The notes under the pieces were generated by a model, which was not told where the DNA came from, did not search any database, and saw nothing but the letters and a program-made list of their open reading frames with translations. Of a DNA stretch of 19,634 nt, positions 6,856 to 13,659 are shown in pieces. The first letter of the stretch is position 1, and each line of letters opens with the position of its first letter. Origin of the DNA: Candidatus Falkowbacteria bacterium LH_S3 (GTDB taxonomy: Bacteria; Patescibacteriota; Patescibacteriia; Patescibacteriales; JAGXOH01); contig JAGXOH010000008.1 in the NCBI GenBank assembly GCA_023659985.1, positions 1 to 19,634 on the forward strand, read 5' to 3'. The translations under genes and the position numbers were made by a program.

Positions 6856-6970
6856 TAAATTTGCCAAAGGCAAATTTAATGAGCTTTACTTATTTTACTT
6901 TCAACCTTCAACTTTCAACTTTCAACTTTCAATAATTTACCAAAGGCAAATTTAATGAGCTTTACTTAAT
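6856..6970. repeat. Composite repeat copy B
   Basis: Direct copy of the element at 3319-3432. A hairpin with 10-bp arms (6856-6865, 6869-6878; AAATTTGCC / GGCAAATTT core, AAA loop) is followed by an AGCTTTACTTA tail. Five tandem heptamers (CTTTCAA, one as CCTTCAA; 6898-6932) come next. A second, slightly imperfect hairpin unit (about 6934-6953) follows, with the same AATGAGCTTTACTTAATTT tail. It ends 10 nt before the rpsI stop codon. Copy A has four heptamers, so the array length differs between copies. Confidence 0.8.
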
Positions 6971-6980
6971 TTAAAATAGT

Positions 6981-7463
6981 TTATCTTTTTGACCACTGCG
7001 GAGATCTTCTGGCCTTTTTCAGTCCTGGCTTTTTTCTTTCTTTTCTCCTGTCGTCTCGAGTCAACCATCCCTTAGCCTTTAATGTCAATTTTAACTCTTT
7101 ATCATATTTAACTAAAGCTCTAGCAATACCATATCTTATAGCTTCAGCTTGTCCGTTAAGTCCTCCTCCTTGAACCAATACGGAAATATCCAAACCCTTT
7201 AGATGACTAGTGAATTTTAAAGACTGTTTAGCTATAATAGCTCTACTTTCATCAAAATATTCATTCAGTTTAGAGCCATTAACTATAATATTACCTTCTC
7301 CTTGCTCGTACAACCTTACCTGACTGACAGATGTTTTTCTCCTGCCCACAGCTTGAATGTATTCCCTGTTTTGAAAAACTGATTGGAGGTTATTTTTTTT
7401 GCTACTTCCTCTTTTATTTTCAGGAGCAGACTTTTTAGTTGTCTGCGTACTTGTTTTTACCAT
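6981..7463 (-). CDS. rpsI: 30S ribosomal protein S9 (uS9)
   Basis: The 160-residue protein has the S9 core from about residue 34 (YIQAVGRRKTSVSQVRLYEQG) to the conserved C-terminal tail GLKKARRSPQWSKR, whose terminal arginine reaches the P-site tRNA in known ribosomes. GGGLNGQAEAIRYGIARAL near residue 99 is the other family signature. The first 33 residues are an extra basic, Ser/Thr/Lys-rich extension compared with the usual 130-residue form. It follows rplM by 71 nt, the common rplM-rpsI pairing, and ends the ribosomal block just before composite repeat B. No Shine-Dalgarno sequence precedes ATG 7463. Confidence 0.97.
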   Translation of the reverse strand: MVKTSTQTTKKSAPENKRGSSKKNNLQSVFQNREYIQAVGRRKTSVSQVRLYEQGEGNIIVNGSKLNEYFDESRAIIAKQSLKFTSHLKGLDISVLVQGGGLNGQAEAIRYGIARALVKYDKELKLTLKAKGWLTRDDRRKERKKPGLKKARRSPQWSKR

Positions 7464-7534
7464 AAAATTAATAATGAATAATGAGTAACACTATGACAAA
7501 ATGCGATCTTTTATATTTACTTTTAAAAATATAT

Positions 7535-7897
7535 TTATTTCTTTATTATTAATCGTTTTAACATATTTGTTCTAAACTTAACTGCCGGTAACATTTTTCT
7601 AACTATCTTTCGCAAAACTTCCTCTGGTTTTTCCTTTTGAAGGCTTCCCAACCTTGTCTCTTTAATTCCTCCTGGATAACCTGAATATCTGTAATACTTC
7701 TTTTGCTCCAATTTCTTACCTGTAAATTTAATCTTATCAATATTTTCAACTTCTACAATATCTCCCATATCTAAGGCAGGGTCAAAATTCGGCTTATTCT
7801 TGCCTCTTAAAATCTTGGCAATCTCACTAGCCAATCTGCCTGCTGATTTATCAGTGGCATCTATATAATGCTTTTGTCTTTCTTGTTGTTTAGTCAT
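7535..7897 (-). CDS. rplM: 50S ribosomal protein L13 (uL13), C-terminally short
   Basis: The 120-residue protein matches L13 from HYIDATDKSAGRLASEIAKIL through GDIVEVENIDKIKFTGKK and YRYSGYPGGIKE to RKMLPAVKFRTNMLKRL. L13 is an early-assembling protein of the large subunit. Usual proteins are 140-150 residues. This one stops at LIIKK, where the usual C-terminal segment with a His-Pro-His and Gln-Pro pattern would begin, so about 22 residues are missing. The stop codon is clean and no remnant of the tail is visible in the 71 nt before rpsI. It follows rplQ by 38 nt. Confidence 0.96.
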   Translation of the reverse strand: MTKQQERQKHYIDATDKSAGRLASEIAKILRGKNKPNFDPALDMGDIVEVENIDKIKFTGKKLEQKKYYRYSGYPGGIKETRLGSLQKEKPEEVLRKIVRKMLPAVKFRTNMLKRLIIKK

Positions 7898-7935
7898 AAA
7901 ATAAATTCAAACTCATAATTTTAATTCCTAATTGA

Positions 7936-8286
7936 CTACACCAATTCAATTTGCGCCATTTCAGCTCCATCACCCTCTCTGCTTCCTATCTTGATTATTC
8001 TGGTATAACCGCCTGGTCTCTTTTGATACCTCTTTCCTAAAACATCCATTAATTTATTAACCGCGTTTTTTTGAGGTAAAGTAGCTATTAATTTTCTTCT
8101 ATCTGCCAAATCTCCTTTTTTGGCAGTAGTTATGGATTTTTCCACCAATGATTTAACCTCTTTAGCCTTGGCTTGAGTTGTCCTTACTTTTTCAAAAATT
8201 AAAATACTGCATACCAAATTATTAAGCATCATTTGCCTAGGCTCTTTGGTTCTGCCTAATTTTCTTCCCTGTTTTCTATGCCTCAT
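7936..8286 (-). CDS. rplQ: 50S ribosomal protein L17 (bL17)
   Basis: The 116-residue protein carries the L17 signature MRHRKQGRKLGRTKEPRQMMLNN-type N-terminus, the central KVRTTQAKAKEVKSLVEK helix and the C-terminal RPGGYTRIIKIGSREGDGAEMA, ending IELV. L17 sits near the exit of the polypeptide tunnel. Length is typical of the shorter bacterial form. Its position directly after rpoA (28 nt) follows the classical alpha-operon order. No unusual feature is seen. Confidence 0.97.
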   Translation of the reverse strand: MRHRKQGRKLGRTKEPRQMMLNNLVCSILIFEKVRTTQAKAKEVKSLVEKSITTAKKGDLADRRKLIATLPQKNAVNKLMDVLGKRYQKRPGGYTRIIKIGSREGDGAEMAQIELV

Positions 8287-8314
8287 ATTATTAATAATTT
8301 AAAATTATCCAAAA

Positions 8315-9202
8315 TTATTTTTTACTTTTTTTGTTCTGTGTCATTTTAGCTGACTTAGAAGAATTCTTAGTTGATCCGCTCTTAGATGTGACTTTCGTCT
8401 CTTTTTTAGCCGAACCAGCTTTCTTTGTTTTAGTAGTAGTGGCTTTTTCTTTTTTAGAACTCACTGTTTTTTCTTTTTCCTCTTTTACTTGGTCTTCTTC
8501 TGTCTTTTCCTTTTTATATTCTTCTAACAAAAAAGAAAATTGTTCCACTAATACCCTTACGGCTTTTTGAAAAGCTTCCTTAGGGGTTATTGTTCCGTCT
8601 GTAACCACATCTAAACTCAATTTATCCCAGTTTGTCATTTTTCCCACACGAACATTGTCAACATTTATTCCTGTGCTTAAAATAGGTGAAAAAATCGCAT
8701 CCATATCTATAAAATCGGTCTCTTTCTCTTCTTTTTTCACTGATTCTACCGGTCTGTAGCCTTTTCCTTGGCTAACATAGATATCCATTTTCAAACTACC
8801 CGCCATCTCAATAATATGAGCCAAAGTAAGATCCGGATTAACTATTTCCACTTGACTATCTTTGGTGATATCCTTGGCTTTGATCTCTTTTTCTCCATGA
8901 GCGTTTAATTCTAATTTAATATCTTCTTCAGTATGCATTTTCACTCTTAGCTTTTTCAAATTTAAAATAATCTCCAAAATATCTTCTTTAACATAAGGCA
9001 AGGTGGTAAATTCATGATTAGCTCCTTCTATTTTTACGCCAATCACTGCGGCTCCGGATAAAGAAGACAATAAAACTCGTCTTAAAGCGTTGCCTAAGGT
9101 GGTTCCATAACCCGGATAGCAAGGTTCAATGGTTATTATCCCCTGATTTTTATCTTCACCATCTTGAAAATTTATTTTTGTAGGTTTTGCAATATCCTCC
9201 AT
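8315..9202 (-). CDS. rpoA: RNA polymerase alpha subunit lacking the alpha-CTD
   Basis: The 295-residue product has the assembly (N-terminal) domain of the alpha subunit: EPCYPGYGTTLGNALRRVLLSSLSGAAV (about 27-54), MDIYVSQGKGYRPVE (about 139-153), MDAIFSPILSTGINVDNVRVG (about 167-187) and TPKEAFQKAVRVLVEQF (about 206-222). After residue 230 the usual C-terminal domain with its helix-hairpin-helix fold is absent. A 65-residue tail rich in Lys, Ser, Thr and Glu (KKEKATTTKTKKAGSAKKE and similar) replaces it. Dimerisation and beta/beta' assembly should be intact, but UP-element binding and many activator contacts depend on the missing domain. It lies between rpsD and rplQ in normal order. Confidence 0.96.
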   Translation of the reverse strand: MEDIAKPTKINFQDGEDKNQGIITIEPCYPGYGTTLGNALRRVLLSSLSGAAVIGVKIEGANHEFTTLPYVKEDILEIILNLKKLRVKMHTEEDIKLELNAHGEKEIKAKDITKDSQVEIVNPDLTLAHIIEMAGSLKMDIYVSQGKGYRPVESVKKEEKETDFIDMDAIFSPILSTGINVDNVRVGKMTNWDKLSLDVVTDGTITPKEAFQKAVRVLVEQFSFLLEEYKKEKTEEDQVKEEKEKTVSSKKEKATTTKTKKAGSAKKETKVTSKSGSTKNSSKSAKMTQNKKSKK

Positions 9203-9279
9203 AAAGTAAAAAAATATATTACATTGTTATTACTTTAACCTGATAAAAAATAACAATATAACAAAAATTATTTTGAAAA

Positions 9280-9918
9280 TTATTTTTTAGAATAAAACTC
9301 AACTATCATTTGAGAGCTGATATTAGTTTGCGTTTCCGCAATATCAGGCATATGCAAAACTTTTCCTTCCAAATTTTTGATATCCAAGTTTAACCATCCC
9401 GGAGTTTCGTATTTTTTAAGCTCTTCGCCTAAATTCTTAACTTTCTTTTTATTTCTTTTAGTGTCTTTTATTTTTATAATATCGCCTTCTTTAACTCGAT
9501 AAGACGGAATATCTACTTTTCTATCATTTATAGTTATTAATCCGTGGTTCACTATTTGTCTGGCTTCGTCTCGAGAGGAAGCAAAACCTAATCGGAAAAC
9601 CGTGTTATCCAATCTTATTTCCAATAAAGTAAGCAAATTAACTCCTATGTCTCCTTTTTTGCTTTTAGCTTTTTCAAAAATAAGGCTAAATTGTTTTTCT
9701 AAAAGTCTGTATTGTTTTTTGGCTTTTTGTTTTTCCTTTAACTGCACAGCATAATCGCTTAATTTCCTACTTCTTCCAAGTTTGGAACCATGAATACCTG
9801 GAGGATAATTTTTGGACACCATAGGACATTTTTGAGTGCTACATTTACTGCCTTTTAGCATTAATTTTTCACCCGCTCTGCGACACTGTTTGCATTTTGG
9901 AGTTAAATCTCTTCCCAT
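9280..9918 (-). CDS. rpsD: 30S ribosomal protein S4 (uS4)
   Basis: The 212-residue protein is a 16S rRNA-binding assembly initiator. The N-terminal zinc-binding form is retained, with cysteines at 9, 12, 26 and 31 (CKQC and CSTQKC). SKNYPPGIHGSKLGRSRKLSDYAVQLKEKQK is the usual core, and the S4 RNA-binding domain (LEIRLDNTVFRLGFASSRDEARQIVNHG, about 105-132) is complete. Length matches the family (200-210). It lies between rpsK and rpoA as in the alpha operon. In other bacteria S4 represses this operon by binding its leader; nothing here shows whether that applies. Confidence 0.97.
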   Translation of the reverse strand: MGRDLTPKCKQCRRAGEKLMLKGSKCSTQKCPMVSKNYPPGIHGSKLGRSRKLSDYAVQLKEKQKAKKQYRLLEKQFSLIFEKAKSKKGDIGVNLLTLLEIRLDNTVFRLGFASSRDEARQIVNHGLITINDRKVDIPSYRVKEGDIIKIKDTKRNKKKVKNLGEELKKYETPGWLNLDIKNLEGKVLHMPDIAETQTNISSQMIVEFYSKK

Positions 9919-9968
9919 ATTTTAAATTAGTAATTAGTAATTCAATAATAAATTCCGAATTTTTGATT

Positions 9969-10625
9969 TTACACCCGTCTTGGTTTCGGAGGACGGCATC
10001 CATTATGAGGAACTGGAGTCATATCTTTAATACCGGTAACATATAAACCGTTAAAATGCAGGGCTCTTACAGCTGAATCTCTCCCAATTCCCACTCCCCT
10101 GACAAAAACCTTTACTTGCTTTAGCCCATACTCTTCCTTAGCTTTCATACAAGCTATCTTAGTAATTATTTGAGCCGCATAAGGAGTAGCCTTTTTAGGA
10201 CCCTTAAACCCTGCCACGCCTGCGCTAGCCCAAGATATAACACCTCCATCCTCATCTGCTAAAGTAACTATAGTATTATTATATGTAGCTTTAATAAACG
10301 CCTTACCGACTTCCACTCGCCTTTTTTCCTTTTTCTTTTTTACCTTTTTTCTACCTTTCTTTTCTTTTTTACCTTTTTCTTGTTTCTTTTTCTCTAATTT
10401 CTTTTTTACATCTTCAGGAAGATCTTCTGTTTCATCCGTAGATGAAGATTGAAAATCACTATCAGAATCATCATCAAAAGAATCAACACTAATATCTTCT
10501 TTTTCCTCTTTGCCTTCTTTACTCTTTTTCTCCTTGCTGTCCCAGGATTGCTTTTCTTCTTTTACTTTAGCGGTAGAAGAAGTTTCTTCCTGTTTATCTT
10601 CAATTTTCTTTTCTCCTTTAGTCAT
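9969..10625 (-). CDS. rpsK: 30S ribosomal protein S11 (uS11) with long charged N-terminal extension
   Basis: The S11 core occupies about residues 104-218: KAFIKATYNNTIVTLADEDG, WASAGVAGFKGPKKATPYAAQ, VKVFVRGVGIGRDSAVRAL and the terminal TPVPHNGCRPPKPRRV. S11 forms part of the platform near the mRNA exit channel. The first 103 residues are unlike the usual 15-residue leader. They comprise a mixed-charge stretch (1-43), an Asp/Ser-rich patch (44-73, with DSFDDDSDSDFQSSSTDE) and a Lys-rich patch (74-103). No internal Met or plausible start precedes the core, so the extension is part of the frame from ATG 10625. The ATG follows rpsM by 23 nt. Confidence 0.95.
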   Translation of the reverse strand: MTKGEKKIEDKQEETSSTAKVKEEKQSWDSKEKKSKEGKEEKEDISVDSFDDDSDSDFQSSSTDETEDLPEDVKKKLEKKKQEKGKKEKKGRKKVKKKKEKRRVEVGKAFIKATYNNTIVTLADEDGGVISWASAGVAGFKGPKKATPYAAQIITKIACMKAKEEYGLKQVKVFVRGVGIGRDSAVRALHFNGLYVTGIKDMTPVPHNGCRPPKPRRV

Positions 10626-10648
10626 ATTTTATAATAAAAAATTAGTTT

Positions 10649-10963
10649 TTATTTGCGAGTGGATTGACCTCTTATTGGCATGCCCTTTTTATGCCTATCA
10701 CCTCTATAACAATTGATTTCTTTCAAACGCTTAATATCTCCTGCCACTTCCCTTCTAAGATCACCTTCTACTTTATATTCATTTTCAAGTACTTTTCTTA
10801 TTTGGCTTTCTTCTTCCTCTGATAAATCTTTTACTCTTTTATTTTCTATGTTTGCTTTTTTTAAAATTTCTTTTGACTTGGTAAAGCCAATACCAAAGAT
10901 ATAGGTCAATGCGACCTCTACTTTTTTTTCAATTGGAATTGTAACTCCGGCTATTCTAGACAT
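10649..10963 (-). CDS. rpsM: 30S ribosomal protein S13 (uS13), C-terminally short
   Basis: The 104-residue protein matches S13 from MSRIAGVTIPIEKKVEVALTY through IFGIGFTKSKEIL and the head-domain helices to CYRGDRHKKGMPIRGQSTRK. S13 bridges to the large subunit (B1a/B1b) and its C-terminal tail normally contacts P-site tRNA. Usual length is 118-126; this protein ends right after the RGQ-T-K element, where NARTRKG and further basic residues usually follow. The downstream sequence in all frames shows no tail, so this is a true stop and not a frameshift. It is the only gene in the block with a strong Shine-Dalgarno sequence (10970-10977). Confidence 0.96.
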   Translation of the reverse strand: MSRIAGVTIPIEKKVEVALTYIFGIGFTKSKEILKKANIENKRVKDLSEEEESQIRKVLENEYKVEGDLRREVAGDIKRLKEINCYRGDRHKKGMPIRGQSTRK

Positions 10964-10969
10964 ATAATA

Positions 10970-10977
10970 TCACCTTT
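10970..10977 (-). promoter_or_regulatory. Strong Shine-Dalgarno site for rpsM
   Basis: On the minus strand AAAGGTGAT lies 6 nt before the rpsM ATG, matching the AAAGGAGGTGAT anti-SD complement over its two halves. Start regions of rpsI, rplM, rplQ, rpoA, rpsD, rpsK, infA, alaS and prfB show no comparable purine-rich site, so this one stands out. Confidence 0.7.
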
Positions 10978-11049
10978 CAATTTTAATAATATATTCTAAT
11001 TCTAAAGTAAAAATGTCATCTACTCGCGAATTGAAAATTATTTTAATAT

Positions 11050-11163
11050 TTATTTCTGTCTTTGTTTATGACTGGCATTTTTGCAAATCACCCTCACTCT
11101 CCCCTCTCTTCGAATGACCTTGCAATCCCGACACATCTTTTTTACACTAGATCTTACTTTCAT
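11050..11163 (-). CDS. rpmJ: 50S ribosomal protein L36 (bL36), zinc form
   Basis: The 37-residue protein reads MKVRSSVKKMCRDCKVIRRE and continues to VICKNASHKQRQK, the full L36 pattern. The zinc ligands are present: Cys11, Cys14, Cys27 and His32. Length is exactly usual. L36 is a late-assembling protein near the peptidyl-transferase region of the large subunit. It lies 58 nt after infA and 86 nt before rpsM, the conserved infA-rpmJ-rpsM-rpsK-rpsD order. It starts at ATG 11163. Confidence 0.96.
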   Translation of the reverse strand: MKVRSSVKKMCRDCKVIRREGRVRVICKNASHKQRQK

Positions 11164-11221
11164 ATAAAAAAATAAATAAGCTATATTAAATCAAAATGCA
11201 TTGTTAATGTAACCATATTTA

Positions 11222-11476
11222 TTACAATCTAAAAATTATTCTTCCCTTGCTAAGATCATAGGGACTGATCTGAACTTTTACTCTATCTCCGGGTAAAAGC
11301 TTAATTTTGTGCATTCTCATCTTTCCGGAAAGGTAAGCCAAAATTTCTTGCTCGTTATCCAATAAAATCTTAAAAGAAGTGGCTGGCATAGCTTCTAAAA
11401 CCTCTCCTTCCAGTTCAATAAAATCCTTAGACTCTGAATTGACTTGGTTATTTTTATTATTTTTATTTTTTCCCAT
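11222..11476 (-). CDS. infA: Translation initiation factor IF-1
   Basis: The 84-residue protein is an S1/OB-fold factor that occupies the ribosomal A site during initiation. The core runs from about residue 18: DFIELEGEVLEAMPATSFKI, ILAYLSGKMRMHKIKLLPGD, and VKVQISPYDLSKGRIIFR, all diagnostic. The first 15 or so residues (MGKNKNNKNNQVNSE) are an additional Asn/Lys-rich extension; usual length is 71-73. It is the first gene of the ribosomal block, preceded by its own promoter (11582-11610) and an attenuator-like leader (11482-11531). No Shine-Dalgarno sequence lies in front of ATG 11476. Confidence 0.97.
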   Translation of the reverse strand: MGKNKNNKNNQVNSESKDFIELEGEVLEAMPATSFKILLDNEQEILAYLSGKMRMHKIKLLPGDRVKVQISPYDLSKGRIIFRL

Positions 11477-11481
11477 TACAC

Positions 11482-11531
11482 AAAAAAAGTAAGGTAAAGT
11501 TAAAATACTTTACCACTGTTCAGGGGGTAAA
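11482..11531 (-). promoter_or_regulatory. Attenuator-like leader upstream of infA
   Basis: On the minus-strand transcript, segment 1 (UUUACC, 11531-11526) can pair with the start of segment 2 (GGUAAAGU, 11514-11507). Segment 2 can instead form a perfect 8-bp hairpin with segment 3 (ACUUUACC, 11500-11493), loop AUUUUA. The second hairpin is followed after four bases by seven U (11488-11482), six bases before the infA start codon. The mutually exclusive pairings and the U-run are the layout of a transcription attenuator. The stem is AU-rich, so strength is uncertain. Confidence 0.45.
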
Positions 11532-11581
11532 TCTTAGCTAAAAATTTTACGTTTTTATAAATATAAATAATTATAAATAAT

Positions 11582-11610
11582 ATTTTATATGTTTATTTAA
11601 TGGCTGTCAA
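11582..11610 (-). promoter_or_regulatory. Sigma70-type promoter for the infA-rpsI block
   Basis: On the minus strand a perfect -35 TTGACA (11610-11605) is separated by 17 nt from a -10 TAAAAT (11587-11582). It lies in the alaS-infA spacer, 15 nt after the alaS stop codon. Transcription would start near 11575, leaving a leader of about 100 nt before infA that contains the attenuator-like element. Confidence 0.7.
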
Positions 11611-11625
11611 TATTTGTTCGTCCAC

Positions 11626-13521
11626 TTATTCTTTTGCTGTTAAAACAGCTTTTATTCTCCGCACTCCAGCACTACTACTTTCTTCCTTCTTAATTTTAAA
11701 ATAACCTAATTTCCCAAGTCTGTCAATATGAGGACCTCCACAAAGTTCATAAGAAAAAACATTGTTGCCCTCACCTATCTTATAAACCTTAACTTTGTCT
11801 TCGTATTTATCTTCAAAGGTAGCAACCGCGCCATTGTTTTTGGCTTCTTCCAGGCTCATTTCTTCACAAATAACTGATAAATCTTTTTCTATGGCTTTAT
11901 TAACCAATTCCTCTACCTCTTGTTTTTGTTCATCAGTTAATTTTTCTGAATGAGAAAAATCAAATCTCAGTCTCTGGGCAGTAATATTGCTTCCTTTTTG
12001 ATGAACATGATTTCCCAGAACTTTTCTTAGCGCGGCTAACAACAAATGAGCCGCTGTATGCAATTTCTTTGTCTCTTCTCTGACATCAGCCAAACCACCT
12101 TTAAATTTGCCAGCAGAAGCTGTTCTGGATAGTTCCTGATGTTTTTTTAGCTGACCGGAAAAATCTTCTCTATCCACTTTTAATCCTTTTTCCAAAGCTA
12201 ACTCTTCAGTCATTTCAATAGGAAAACCATAAGTTTGATAAAGGTCAAAAGCCTCTTGTCCGGTTAATACTCTATCTGCTTCTTCTTTTGAGGAAATTAT
12301 TCTCTTGAATTCCTTTAATCCTTTATTCAAAGTTTTTTCAAATTTAGCCTGCTCTTCTTTAACTCCCTCTATTATAAATTCTAAATTTTGAGATAATTCA
12401 GGATAAACTTTTTTATAATCTCCTATAATAATTTTAACTACCTCTGGAAGCCAGGGTTCTTGAGAATCTATGCCAATTTGCCTACCATAACGAATCGTTC
12501 TTCTGATTAAGCGGCGAACAATATAGCCTTGATCCGTATTTGAGGGCTTAATACCTTTGTTGTCTCCCATTATGAACGTGGTAGCCTTCAAGTGGTCAGC
12601 AATAACTTCAAAAGGCTTAATATTATCTTGATATTTTTTACCTCCAGACAAACTCTCTATCTTATCTAAGACATTTTGGAATAAATCAGTTTCATACACA
12701 TTGGTTTTTCCTTGCATAATCATAGCCATCCTCTCTAATCCTCCCCCAAAATCCACATTTTTTTGTGCTAGTCTATCAAATCCTTGTTCAGTTTTTACAT
12801 ATTCTATAAAAACACTATTACCGATTTCTATAAACCGACCGCAATCACAATTTATATGACAGGGTTGATCTTTCCATGGAGATTTTGCATGTCTACTCAG
12901 CTCTTCTCCTAAATCATAAAAAACCTCACTATCTGGTCCTCCGATTTCTCCAACTGGTATATCCGCAGGCTTACCGGAACGAGACCACCAATTTTTAGAC
13001 TCATTGTAATAAAAAATCCTTCCGCCACCTAAACCTTTTTTCTCAGCTTCTTCAACTATTTGAGCTTGGATGCCATATCTAGAAAAAATATCTTTCCAAA
13101 TCTCAACCGATTCCTCGTCACGTGGAACTCCGATATCTTTATTGCCACTAAAAACAGAAACATACAAACGATTGGGATCTAATCGCAATTCCTCTGTTAA
13201 AAATTGAAAAAACCAATTTAATTGTTCCTTCTTAAAATAATCTCCAAAAGACCAATTACCAAGCATTTCAAAAACCGTATTGTGCCTATTATCTCCTATC
13301 TCTTCCATATCTTCGGCTCTAAAGCATTTTTGAGAGTTGCACAATCTGGTGCCTTTAGGATGGTTTTCTCCCAAAAGATAAGGAACCAAAGGTTGCATGC
13401 CTGAGCCTGTAAACAAGGTAGAAGAATCCTCACGCGGAATTAAAGAAGCGCTAGGAATAACGGCATGCCTCTTACATCTTAAAAATTCCAAATATCTTTG
13501 TCTTAAATCTTCTGCTGTCAT
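11626..13521 (-). CDS. alaS: Alanyl-tRNA synthetase, short form without C-Ala domain
   Basis: The 631-residue enzyme charges tRNA-Ala with alanine. The class II catalytic domain shows motif 2 in RLCNSQKCFRAEDMEEIG and HNTVFEMLGNWSFGDYF (about 60-95) and motif 3 as FGGGLERMAMI (about 258-268). The tRNA-recognition region includes RRLIRRTIRYGRQ (about 336-348). The editing domain is present, with zinc-site elements HTAAHLLLAALRKV (about 487-500) and CGGPHIDRLG (about 595-604), so mischarged Ser-tRNA-Ala can probably be cleared. Typical bacterial enzymes have about 870 residues; the C-Ala domain is missing, and the protein ends shortly after the editing domain at VRRIKAVLTAKE. It lies between the DUF2339/TSP3 operon and infA and probably has its own promoter (13577-13606). 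Confidence 0.96.
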   Translation of the reverse strand: MTAEDLRQRYLEFLRCKRHAVIPSASLIPREDSSTLFTGSGMQPLVPYLLGENHPKGTRLCNSQKCFRAEDMEEIGDNRHNTVFEMLGNWSFGDYFKKEQLNWFFQFLTEELRLDPNRLYVSVFSGNKDIGVPRDEESVEIWKDIFSRYGIQAQIVEEAEKKGLGGGRIFYYNESKNWWSRSGKPADIPVGEIGGPDSEVFYDLGEELSRHAKSPWKDQPCHINCDCGRFIEIGNSVFIEYVKTEQGFDRLAQKNVDFGGGLERMAMIMQGKTNVYETDLFQNVLDKIESLSGGKKYQDNIKPFEVIADHLKATTFIMGDNKGIKPSNTDQGYIVRRLIRRTIRYGRQIGIDSQEPWLPEVVKIIIGDYKKVYPELSQNLEFIIEGVKEEQAKFEKTLNKGLKEFKRIISSKEEADRVLTGQEAFDLYQTYGFPIEMTEELALEKGLKVDREDFSGQLKKHQELSRTASAGKFKGGLADVREETKKLHTAAHLLLAALRKVLGNHVHQKGSNITAQRLRFDFSHSEKLTDEQKQEVEELVNKAIEKDLSVICEEMSLEEAKNNGAVATFEDKYEDKVKVYKIGEGNNVFSYELCGGPHIDRLGKLGYFKIKKEESSSAGVRRIKAVLTAKE

Positions 13522-13576
13522 ATCCGCTATAAAAAAATTAAATAAAAGTAATTAAAAAAGTATTTCCAAATAAATA

Positions 13577-13606
13577 TATAAAAAATATTATTTTTTAGCA
13601 AGTCAA
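13577..13606 (-). promoter_or_regulatory. Possible promoter for alaS
   Basis: On the minus strand TTGACT (13606-13601) precedes TTTATA (13582-13577) with an 18-nt spacer, or TTATAT one base further on with 19. It lies in the 138-nt spacer between the thrombospondin-repeat gene and alaS. The surrounding sequence is very AT-rich, so the -10 element is weakly supported. Confidence 0.4.
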
Positions 13607-13659
13607 GTAGTGTTAAATAGTGGTCTTGTTGCAGAAAAATTTGCTTACTAATTATCGTC

